NCBI GenBank assembly: GCA_019695265.1
Contig: JAIBAJ010000019.1
Location: forward strand, 1-44,444
Direction: 5' to 3'
Length of the DNA: 44,444 nucleotides
DNA from: Bacteroidia bacterium
GTDB lineage: Bacteria; Bacteroidota; Bacteroidia; JAIBAJ01
Part shown: one piece after another, positions 8,304 to 16,773 of the stretch
Position numbering within the stretch: position 1 is the stretch's first letter
How the letters are laid out: every line of letters starts with the position of its first letter
Program-made: the position numbers and the translations under genes
The notes under the pieces: model-generated
What the model saw: the letters and a program-made list of their open reading frames with translations, nothing else
What the model was told of the DNA's origin: nothing
Database searches by the model: none

Positions 8304-9857
8304 TTAAGGTCTAATTTCGATAACATTAAGGTAAGAGTGTCCGAGGAAAAATGATTCATTGCTGCCGGAATATCCGTTTGACATCCAAAACTCTACAGCA
8401 TAGGTATTACTTCCTGCTGGTGCACCACTATCATTTATTGACATATCAACATTTCCGGTAATAATGTTATATGCAACTCCTCCTTCAGAAGTCCAGGCAG
8501 CAGTTCTTCCAATTTCAGTTCCATTTCTGGTAATTCGAAATGCTATAATCTCAGACTCGTAAAAATTCAAAAAATCTGTTCTCCATTTGCCGGTAAAAGT
8601 TACTAAAACATTGGAACCGGATGTAATTGTCCTAGTTACTGTAAGTCCGGTTGCTTGAAAAGTTCCAGGCGTATAGCCTGAGTTTACAGATGCAGCATTG
8701 CTATAGGTTCCGGTATTATTACTAACCAATTGCACTTCTGTTGTGCGAGTAGCAGTCGAAATCCCTTGACCGGTAGTGGATGAACTTCCGGTTGCACCTG
8801 TGGCACCTGTGGCACCTGTGGCACCTGTAACACCTGTGGCACCTGTAGCACCATTACTTCCATTTGCTCCGGTTGGGCCGGTTGGGCCTGTAGCTCCAGA
8901 TCCGGAACCGTTTAAAATAACGGAATTACCATTGCTTATGGAAAGTGTGTTTGTGCCTGAATTAAATGATAAGGTCTGAACATCTGGACCAGTTGGACCT
9001 GTTGGGCCGGTTACACCATCAACACCTGATGGACCTGTAACCCCGGTAGATCCGGTGGCACCTGCTAATCCGGTTGCCCCTGTTACCCCATCTGCTCCGG
9101 AAGGTCCTGTTGCTCCTGTTGCTCCGGCAGCTCCAGTTGCACCAGCGGCTCCGGTTGCTCCGGTTAAGCCTGTAGGTCCGGTAACACCATCTGCTCCGGA
9201 AGGACCAGTAACTCCCGTTGCACCAGCGGCTCCGGTTGCCCCGGTCAATCCGGTTGGCCCGGTTACGCCATCAACACCTGATGGTCCAGTTACCCCGGTA
9301 GCACCAGCTGCTCCAGTTGCTCCAGTTGCTCCTGCGGTTCCTGTAGCTCCAGTTGCTCCAGTTGCTCCAGCCAGGCCGGTAGCCCCGGTTGCTCCAGCCA
9401 CTCCAGTTGCTCCAACAGCGCCTGTTGCGCCTGCAGCTCCAGTTGCTCCGGCCACACCGGTTGCCCCGGTTGCGCCAACAGCTCCGGTTGCGCCGGTTGC
9501 ACCTGCAGCACCAACTGAACCAGCAGGTCCTGTTGCACCTGTTGCTCCCGCCAAGCCATTACTTCCGGTTGGTCCGGTTGGTCCGGCAGGGCCCATTGAA
9601 AAAACCCAAACCGTGCCATCAAAATACCAAAATCCAGCTTGGTTATTGGTTTGATAAATTAATAAACCTGTGGCAGGTGAAACAATCGCATTCTTTTGTG
9701 CTTCCGTCATCCTGGAAATTAACAAACCTTGATTGGTTGAATTTAACTCAAGTAAAGAGGAAGGGTCGGGATTGGCTGTACCAACTCCCATGTTTTGCTG
9801 AGAATTGGCAGTGTAACCAATAACCAGACCGAAAACTGATAGTAAATAACGCTTCAT
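8304..9857 (-). CDS. Secreted collagen-like protein 3 (Gly-X-Y repeats with a C1q/TNF-like head)
   Basis: The 517-residue protein has a signal peptide ([19 protein letters not shown]), the shared N-terminal domain ([34 protein letters not shown]) and a long Gly-Ala-Thr-rich collagen region. As in protein 2, the collagen is interrupted once by [18 protein letters not shown], then continues briefly. The final 155 or so residues ([19 protein letters not shown] ... [11 protein letters not shown]) form a beta sandwich resembling C1q/TNF heads, which in collagen-like proteins trimerise the stalk. The chosen ATG lies 33 bases after a perfect -7 element (9891-9898). An ATG 12 codons upstream (9893) falls inside that promoter. 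The gene is followed five bases later by the small secreted protein gene. Confidence 0.88.
   Translation of the reverse strand: MKRYLLSVFGLVIGYTANSQQNMGVGTANPDPSSLLELNSTNQGLLISRMTEAQKNAIVSPATGLLIYQTNNQAGFWYFDGTVWVFSMGPAGPTGPTGSNGLAGATGATGPAGSVGAAGATGATGAVGATGATGVAGATGAAGATGAVGATGVAGATGATGLAGATGATGATGTAGATGATGAAGATGVTGPSGVDGVTGPTGLTGATGAAGATGVTGPSGADGVTGPTGLTGATGAAGATGAAGATGATGPSGADGVTGATGLAGATGSTGVTGPSGVDGVTGPTGPTGPDVQTLSFNSGTNTLSISNGNSVILNGSGSGATGPTGPTGANGSNGATGATGVTGATGATGATGATGSSSTTGQGISTATRTTEVQLVSNNTGTYSNAASVNSGYTPGTFQATGLTVTRTITSGSNVLVTFTGKWRTDFLNFYESEIIAFRITRNGTEIGRTAAWTSEGGVAYNIITGNVDMSINDSGAPAGSNTYAVEFWMSNGYSGSNESFFLGHSYLNVIEIRP
8795..8830. repeat. 9-bp tandem repeats within collagen-like gene 3
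   Basis: Three perfect copies of cacctgtgg are followed by one degenerate copy, encoding Gly-Ala-Thr triplets on the minus strand. The run could expand or contract in frame. Confidence 0.85.
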
Positions 9858-9890
9858 TAAATGTTTAGAAAATGGGTTTGAAAAGACTGG

Positions 9891-9898
9891 CAAATCTA
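9891..9898 (-). promoter_or_regulatory. -7 promoter element of collagen-like gene 3
   Basis: TAGATTTG on the minus strand fits TAnnTTTG and lies 33 bases before the ATG at 9857. No good -33 TTG is seen at the usual distance. Confidence 0.5.
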
Positions 9899-9975
9899 AA
9901 CAAATTTAAAATAAACATTATATATTTTTTAAATACAAATTTTCTTAAAGTGTTTCTACCTTCTAGCTTGCCTAT

Positions 9976-9983
9976 TACATTCG
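9976..9983 (+). promoter_or_regulatory. Possible -7 element of the acylase gene
   Basis: TACATTCG differs from TAnnTTTG at one base (C for T), the same variant seen before rpoD. It lies 25 bases before the ATG at 10009. Confidence 0.4.
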
Positions 9984-10008
9984 CCAAAAGATAATTTTTC
10001 TTGAAATA

Positions 10009-12117
10009 ATGATTAAACAACTCCTTAGCGTTATTGCACTTACCTTACTGTTTCACAATGCTTTACCTCAAAAAAGGAACTACAAATTTGCAACTGTAAT
10101 CAATCCCGAAAATGTCACCATAGCCAGAGATAAATGGGGCGTTCCTCACATTTTCGGCAAAACAGATGCCGAAGTAGGATACGGCCTTGGATGGGCAAAT
10201 TGTGAAGATGACTTCGAAACTATGCAGGAATTAATCTTCGCAGGCCGAGGATTAAGTGGTAAATTGTTAGGGGTAGAAGGCGCAAAAAGAGACTTCATTT
10301 ACTACTCGCTTGGAATGGACGATATAGTAGATAAAGATTTTGAAAAGAAAATTTCTCCAGAATTCAAAACTTACCTGGAAGGTTATGTTCAAGGGGTCAA
10401 TAGATACGCTGAATTACATCCCAATGAAGTAAAGGCAAAAGGGGTTTTCCCGTTGGAACCAAAAGATGCCATAAAATCATATGTTTTTGCACTATCCATT
10501 ATTTCCGGGGCCCATGATGACGTTAGCCAAATCATTGATGGAAATTACGAAAAAAAACCTGTTGCCATGGGTAGCAATGCCATGGCTTTTAATTCCAATA
10601 AAACTAAGGATGGAAGTAGTATTCTGGTCGTTAACCCCCATCAACCAATTTCCGGACCTTTTTCATGGTATGAAGCTCACTTATGCAGCGAAGAAGGTTT
10701 GAATGTGCTTGGAGCTATGTTCCCTGGAGGAGGTTTGGTATTTTTAGGTTCCAACCAGAACCTTGGTTGGGCACATACCTGGAATCAACTTGACTTGGTA
10801 GACGTTTTTAAATTGGAAATGCATCCAAGAAAAAAAGGATACTATAAGTTTGATGGACATTGGCAAAAATTAGAAAAATCTACCATTAAATTAAAGGTAA
10901 AATTAAATAGCTGGCTCACCATAACCGTAAGGAAAAAACAACTTTGGAGTGTTTATGGTGCCAGCTTCCAATCTAAAAATAAAAAAGATTACTTTGCTGT
11001 AAAGTTCGGAGCCAATGAGGAAATCCGCTGCTCTGAACAGTGGTATAGAATGAATAAGGCTAAAAACTTTACCGAATTCTCCAATGCTGTTAAAATGAAT
11101 GCCGGCCCACGATTTAATATCGTTTATGCCGACCGATACGATACCATCATGTACATCTGTAACGGAATGGTTCCAAAACGCCCTAAAGGATATGATTGGA
11201 GCGGAATAGTTCCCGGAAACACCTCCAAAACCTTATGGAATTCATACCACGATTTCTATGAAAAACCTCTTTACATTAATCCTTCTTGCGGCTATGTTTG
11301 GAATACCAACAATACCCCGTTTAACGCATCGGGCAAGGAGTGCAACCTAAATAGCAAAAAATGGGATGATGAAGGATATTGGAATTTTGATCCGGGCGAC
11401 AACAATAGGGCTGAACGATTCATGGAACTAATCAAAAAATTCGACCGAGTTGATGTTCAGGATGTAATGACTTTAAAATTCGATTACACCTTCCCCGGTA
11501 GCAGCAGATTCTTGGATTCCCTACATATCATTCAAAAAATCAATCCGGATAAATACCCCGACATTGCATCCTTATTGGATCGAATGAAAAAATGGAACAA
11601 AATAGCTGACAGAACAAACAAAGAAGCCAGCCTTTTTTTAATTTCCTTAAATTACATATTTAAAAAAGCAAACCTTTGGGATAATTCTTTTCGGTTAGGT
11701 TTTCATTTGCCCGAAGATTTATATGTGGAAGGCGTAAGATATGCCAAGGATTACCTATTAAAGCATTTCAATAGCCTGGAAGTTCCTTTAGGTGAAATTC
11801 AACAACTTAGGCGAGGCCAATACAAGGTTCCATTGGATGGAGTAGCAGACAATTTATCTCCTAACTATACCGAAGAACAAAACGACGGTTGGTACAAACC
11901 TTGGGTTGGTGATAGCTATGTTCAAATTACTAAATTCTCCAAAAACTTAACTTTTCCGGAAATTGAATCATTAATACCTTACGGAGCCAGCAATAGACCA
12001 GATTCCCCACACTATACTGACCAAATGGAATTATATGCCAACCATAAAACCAAAACCATGAGTATGGATAAAGTAAAAATTATGGCTGAGGCAGAAAAGA
12101 TTTACCACCCAAGGTAA
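10009..12117 (+). CDS. Penicillin acylase family protein (secreted Ntn hydrolase)
   Basis: The 702-residue precursor has a signal peptide (MIKQLLSVIALTLLFHNALPQ), then an alpha-chain region (VTIARDKWGVPHIFGKTDAEVGYGLGWANCEDDF), typical of the family. The motif AMGSNAMAF places the catalytic Ser at residue 189, the site where family members self-cleave to free the N-terminal nucleophile. The segment NPHQPISGPFSWYEAHL follows, as in acyl-homoserine lactone and penicillin acylases. Length and architecture are normal. The natural amide substrate cannot be told from sequence: AHL quorum signals, acylated amino acids or other N-acyl compounds are all possible. The enzyme probably acts in the periplasm. 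It lies 87 bases upstream of the TamB-like gene on the same strand. Confidence 0.9.
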   Translation: MIKQLLSVIALTLLFHNALPQKRNYKFATVINPENVTIARDKWGVPHIFGKTDAEVGYGLGWANCEDDFETMQELIFAGRGLSGKLLGVEGAKRDFIYYSLGMDDIVDKDFEKKISPEFKTYLEGYVQGVNRYAELHPNEVKAKGVFPLEPKDAIKSYVFALSIISGAHDDVSQIIDGNYEKKPVAMGSNAMAFNSNKTKDGSSILVVNPHQPISGPFSWYEAHLCSEEGLNVLGAMFPGGGLVFLGSNQNLGWAHTWNQLDLVDVFKLEMHPRKKGYYKFDGHWQKLEKSTIKLKVKLNSWLTITVRKKQLWSVYGASFQSKNKKDYFAVKFGANEEIRCSEQWYRMNKAKNFTEFSNAVKMNAGPRFNIVYADRYDTIMYICNGMVPKRPKGYDWSGIVPGNTSKTLWNSYHDFYEKPLYINPSCGYVWNTNNTPFNASGKECNLNSKKWDDEGYWNFDPGDNNRAERFMELIKKFDRVDVQDVMTLKFDYTFPGSSRFLDSLHIIQKINPDKYPDIASLLDRMKKWNKIADRTNKEASLFLISLNYIFKKANLWDNSFRLGFHLPEDLYVEGVRYAKDYLLKHFNSLEVPLGEIQQLRRGQYKVPLDGVADNLSPNYTEEQNDGWYKPWVGDSYVQITKFSKNLTFPEIESLIPYGASNRPDSPHYTDQMELYANHKTKTMSMDKVKIMAEAEKIYHPR

Positions 12118-12203
12118 ACTCTTGGCCTAGTTTGTCGTAAAATTGTACCTCATTTTTATCTAAGGTATGATTGTTGCATCATATTGTCCGGGTAAATGCC
12201 AAG

Positions 12204-15200
12204 ATGGAAGAACCAAAGCTAGAAAATCAAGAAATCCCAATACCAAAGCCTAAAAGCCCGTGGTATAAAACCCTACTGAGGGGGCTTTTCTTATTTTTGG
12301 GATTCCTTTTTATTTTACTATTCTCTGCCTATACAGCCTTCCGTAGTCCTTTAGTTCAAACAAAATTAACCCAATTCCTAGCCAAAGAATTTTCTAAAAT
12401 TATCCATGCTAAGGTTGAAATTAAAGGGGTCGATATTGAATTAATAAATAAGGTTGTTCTGGAAGGATTGTATGTGGAAGACCAACACCGGGATACCCTG
12501 GCATACATTGCAAAACTTAAAGCAGGATTGTATTCTATCGACCTAACTAACCATTTTATATCCGGTCAAAAAGTTAAAATCGAAGACCTGAAGTTTTATC
12601 TTAGACACTACAAAAACGAAGAAGACCTTAACCTGCAATTTATTATTGATGCCTTGGCCTCCAAGGATACTACCACCGACACCACCCGCACGCCTCGGTG
12701 GGTTTTTAACTTTGACGGATTATCCATAAAAAACGGGGCATTTAAGTTTAACGACTTCCGCAAAGAACGATACTCACCGGGAATGGAATTTACCTTCCTG
12801 GATATTAAAAATATACAATTGGATTTTGACCATGTTAAAATTGAAGGAGATACCATCAATGCCCACATTAATCAACTACAAGCAATGGATAAATGTGGAT
12901 TTAACCTTCAACACTTTGCTGGCGAAGCTTCCGTTTCTCCCCGCTTTGTTCATGTTAAAAACCTGGAAATTAAAACTCCTTTCTCCGATTTAGATTTGGA
13001 TCTGGAATTTAACTACCGAGAATGGAACGATTGGGAGGATTTCGAAGACAGCGTTAAAATGAATGCTCAAATCCGTCCTAGCCATGTCAATTTTATTGAT
13101 ATAGGTTTTTTTGCAAGACCTCTGTTTAGATTAGATATTCCATTAGATATTACCGGGAAAATTAAAGGTCCGGTTTCCAACCTGAAAGCTAAAAAACTGG
13201 ATGTTAGGTTTGGATCAAATACCCATATCGCAGGTAATTTCGACATTTCCGGCTTGCCCGATATCGACCAAACATTCTTTACACTTGATTTCTCCACACT
13301 TACTAGCAATTATTCTGATGTAACTTCCATTCCAATCCCTCCTTATTCTGAAAACAAATTTATTCCGGTTCCTGAAATTTTTAATAAACTGGGACTCCTT
13401 CAATTCAATGGAAACTTTACAGGGTTCTACTATGACTTTGTTGCCTATGGAAACTTTCAAACCGCCATAGGGCGCGTAGAAACTGATATTTCCATGAAAA
13501 ATGTTGCTAATCCTGATCTTTGTACTTATTCCGGAAAGGTTTTCACCGAAGGCTTCCAACTTGGTGTTCTAACTGAAAATGAAAATTTGCTTGGTGCCGT
13601 TACCGCTAATGTCACAGCCAATGGGAAAGGACTTACCTCCCAATCCTTGGATGCAAAAATTCAAGGAAATGTGGGTGAATTAAACTTCAACAAATACACC
13701 TACCAGGACCTAGATTTGGATGGAACTTTTATTAAAAAGACATTCCAGGGTCGGGTAATAAGCCACGACAATAACTTAAAAATGGTGTTCAATGGAAAAA
13801 TGAACTTTACCGATTCCTTACCGGCATTCGACTTCCACGCAGACCTCGAAAAAGCTAATTTGGATAAAATAAACCTGTTTAAAATTGATTCCAACATCTG
13901 TGTTTCAGGAATTATTGATGTTAATTTTACCGGTAATAACATTGATAATGCCATTGGTTCTGCAACCATAGCTAAATTAAGGTATTCCCAACAAAAGGAT
14001 TCAACTTTTGTTAAAAACATAAAACTTAAAATTGAGAAATTCAACCAACTTAAAACCATAACCCTTCAATCTGATGTAGCAGATGCAAACCTCCAGGGTG
14101 ATTTCAAATTTGCCGACATTCCGGAAGCAGTAAATGGACTTCTATTCAAATACTTACCAAGATACAGCTCTACTTTCGAATTACTTAAATACCCTTTAAA
14201 CCTCAATGCAGACCTTCAACTTAAGGATACCCGATTATTGGAAATAATGTTTGCTCCCAATTTACACTTGGTGAAAGAGGCTTCCATTAGTGCAAAATAC
14301 AATTCTCAATCGGGCACATTCCTTATCAATGGAAATATCCCTTCCTTAAAAATTAATAAAAATTACTTCCAAAACATCCGGGTGGATGGAAAAAACTCTG
14401 GAAACTCGTTAGACTTGAATGTTGAAAGCGATCGTTTTGTTTTTGGAGATTCAGTTTGGGTTGATAATATTTCATTAAAAACATTAACCCATAAGGATAG
14501 TCTTGATTTTGACCTTTCATGGAAAAATACCGATTCGGTTAAAAACCAAGGTAGTATTCGCGGAATTTGCGCTTTTAACGATGGAAGAAAAATCAAATTG
14601 GATTTGCATAGTTCTGAAATTTACCTCGTCGACTCTTTGTGGAATATTTCTCCATTTTCCAAAATAGAAATTGATACCAACACCATTCATTTCAATCGTC
14701 TACAATTTAAAAGCAGAGACCAGGAATTAGTGGTAAATGGCACCATTTCGCACAACAAAAACGACATGCTAACCTTGACCATCAAGGATTTTGAATTATC
14801 AAATCTAAATGCCCTTACAAAAAATGCAGGAATTGCTTTGCTTGGGAAAATCAATGGAAGAGCTGACATTGCCGATGTTTATGACGATCTTATCGTGACA
14901 TCAAACATCAAGGTCAATAAACTAAATTTAAACAAGGAATTAGTAGGTGACGGAGATATCAAAAGCATATATGATTTAGTGAATAAGGCTGTTCGAATCG
15001 ACGCCGGTTTTACCCGAGACGACTATAAAACCCTTTCAGTAAATGGTTATTACTATCCAGAACGTGAAGAAAATGCACTCAACTTTGATGTGCTTTTGGA
15101 AAAATTACCTCTTAAAGTAGCACAACCTTTTACCAAAGGCATAGTTTCTAATTTGGGCGGAACTGCTACCGGTATGATTCACTTCGGTGGAACCTTCGAA

Positions 15201-16721
15201 AAAATCCAAACTCAAGGAACCGTAAAATTTAATCATGCTGTTGCTACCATTGACTATTTAAATACCACTTACACCTTCGACCATTCCGTTAAACTTACTC
15301 CTGAAGCTATCGAAATCAATGAACTCAAACTCCTCGATGGTGAAAAAAACGAAGGAATAGTCAATGGAAAAGTTTACCATCACCATTTTAGCAAAATTGA
15401 ATTCGAACTAAATTTAAAAGCGAAAAAATTGATAGCCCTAAATACCAATGGGCTTCAAAACAATATGTACTTTGGAAAGGCCTACGTAACCGGACTCTTA
15501 AAAATGAGAGGTGACCCAAAAAACATACTCTTTGAGGCAGGATTAAAAACAGAAAAAGGCACACAGTTTAATATCCCGCTTGGAGGAACTAGCGAAGTAG
15601 GAACCATTGATTTTGTTAGGTTTGTTTCTAAAAAAGAAAAAAATATTAATCAAAAAAAAGCTACCAAGATAGATGCAACCGGAATTTCAGTAAACCTCAA
15701 TTTAGATGTTACAACCGATGCAGAAGTAAAAATAATCTTCGATGAAAAAGTTGGAGATATCATAACAGGAAGGGGTACCGGCAATATTGAGTTAGGAATC
15801 AATACCAAAGGAAACTTTGAAATGTTTGGTGAATTCACTATCGAAAGCGGTGGTTATCTGTTTACGTTGCAAAACCTAATTAACAAACAATTTGTTATTG
15901 AAAAAGCAGGTACAATTAAATGGTCCGGTAATCCCTTTGATGCTGATTTAAACCTGGTTGCCAATTATCCAACCAAAGCATCCGTTTACGACCTTTTACT
16001 CGATCCCCAATACCAAACAAGTTCCTACAAAATCGATTGTAAAATGTTAATGACAGGTCGATTAATGAATCCTACCATCAACTTTGATATTGACCTGCCC
16101 AATGCAACTGCCGATATTCGTCGAAATGTAGAAAATGCCATTCCTGCAGAAGATAAAAACAAACAGGTTTTTGGTTTACTCGTTTTAAATCGCTTCTTCC
16201 CCTCCTCTACCAGCGCCAATGTTTCAGGCAGCAACTCCGTAATTGGGGCAGGAAACCAAGGTACCAGCAATGCCAGTTCCCTTGCCAACAGCACCAGCGA
16301 ATTGTTGAGTAGTCAGCTCAGTAACATGCTTTCCCAAATAAGCAAGGATTTTGACGTTGGGGTGAAATACCGCCCCGGTGACCCACTTACCAGTCAGGAA
16401 TTGGAAGTGCTTTTTTCAACCCAAATCTTTAATAACCGAATCAGTATTGATGGGGCCTTGGGTTATAAACAAAATAACAGCGGTGCAAGCTCCAGCCAAA
16501 CCAATATACTCGGCGATATTAACGTGGAATACAAAATCACTTCCGATGGACGCTTTCGTGCAAAAGCATTCAACAAAACCAACGATGTTAATTTGGTCAA
16601 TTCCAACGCTGCTCCTTATACCCAAGGAATCGGAATCTCGGTAAGAAGAGAATTTGATACTCTCGGCGAATTGTTTAAAATCTTCTTAAAAAAGAAGCAA
16701 ACAGCCAACAATCCTACTTAA
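12204..16721 (+). CDS. TamB-like translocation and assembly module / AsmA-type envelope protein
   Basis: The protein is 1505 residues from the ATG at 12204. A short basic, proline-rich N-terminus (MEEPKLENQEIPIPKPKSPWYK) precedes a single transmembrane helix (LLRGLFLFLGFLFILLFSAYTAF). The long periplasmic part is repetitive beta strand and ends with the conserved TamB C-terminal region, about residues 1150 to 1480 (GRGTGNIELGINTKG, FGEFTIESGGYLFTLQNL, VFGLLVLNRFFPSS). In other bacteria TamB spans the periplasm as a lipid-conducting groove and works with an Omp85 partner in outer membrane biogenesis. That partner follows here after 52 bases. An in-frame TTG lies 11 codons upstream (12171), but the ATG fits the family N-terminus better. 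Confidence 0.9.
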   Translation: MEEPKLENQEIPIPKPKSPWYKTLLRGLFLFLGFLFILLFSAYTAFRSPLVQTKLTQFLAKEFSKIIHAKVEIKGVDIELINKVVLEGLYVEDQHRDTLAYIAKLKAGLYSIDLTNHFISGQKVKIEDLKFYLRHYKNEEDLNLQFIIDALASKDTTTDTTRTPRWVFNFDGLSIKNGAFKFNDFRKERYSPGMEFTFLDIKNIQLDFDHVKIEGDTINAHINQLQAMDKCGFNLQHFAGEASVSPRFVHVKNLEIKTPFSDLDLDLEFNYREWNDWEDFEDSVKMNAQIRPSHVNFIDIGFFARPLFRLDIPLDITGKIKGPVSNLKAKKLDVRFGSNTHIAGNFDISGLPDIDQTFFTLDFSTLTSNYSDVTSIPIPPYSENKFIPVPEIFNKLGLLQFNGNFTGFYYDFVAYGNFQTAIGRVETDISMKNVANPDLCTYSGKVFTEGFQLGVLTENENLLGAVTANVTANGKGLTSQSLDAKIQGNVGELNFNKYTYQDLDLDGTFIKKTFQGRVISHDNNLKMVFNGKMNFTDSLPAFDFHADLEKANLDKINLFKIDSNICVSGIIDVNFTGNNIDNAIGSATIAKLRYSQQKDSTFVKNIKLKIEKFNQLKTITLQSDVADANLQGDFKFADIPEAVNGLLFKYLPRYSSTFELLKYPLNLNADLQLKDTRLLEIMFAPNLHLVKEASISAKYNSQSGTFLINGNIPSLKINKNYFQNIRVDGKNSGNSLDLNVESDRFVFGDSVWVDNISLKTLTHKDSLDFDLSWKNTDSVKNQGSIRGICAFNDGRKIKLDLHSSEIYLVDSLWNISPFSKIEIDTNTIHFNRLQFKSRDQELVVNGTISHNKNDMLTLTIKDFELSNLNALTKNAGIALLGKINGRADIADVYDDLIVTSNIKVNKLNLNKELVGDGDIKSIYDLVNKAVRIDAGFTRDDYKTLSVNGYYYPEREENALNFDVLLEKLPLKVAQPFTKGIVSNLGGTATGMIHFGGTFEKIQTQGTVKFNHAVATIDYLNTTYTFDHSVKLTPEAIEINELKLLDGEKNEGIVNGKVYHHHFSKIEFELNLKAKKLIALNTNGLQNNMYFGKAYVTGLLKMRGDPKNILFEAGLKTEKGTQFNIPLGGTSEVGTIDFVRFVSKKEKNINQKKATKIDATGISVNLNLDVTTDAEVKIIFDEKVGDIITGRGTGNIELGINTKGNFEMFGEFTIESGGYLFTLQNLINKQFVIEKAGTIKWSGNPFDADLNLVANYPTKASVYDLLLDPQYQTSSYKIDCKMLMTGRLMNPTINFDIDLPNATADIRRNVENAIPAEDKNKQVFGLLVLNRFFPSSTSANVSGSNSVIGAGNQGTSNASSLANSTSELLSSQLSNMLSQISKDFDVGVKYRPGDPLTSQELEVLFSTQIFNNRISIDGALGYKQNNSGASSSQTNILGDINVEYKITSDGRFRAKAFNKTNDVNLVNSNAAPYTQGIGISVRREFDTLGELFKIFLKKKQTANNPT

Positions 16722-16773
16722 ATAAATGTATTCAATTCTCATTCATCTTTTCTTTGCCTTTTAGAATTACCCT

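Noticed and set aside
9858-9893. Upstream ATG for collagen-like gene 3
   Set aside because: It lies within the -7 promoter element, so it would not be in the transcript. The start at 9857 gives a normal signal peptide.
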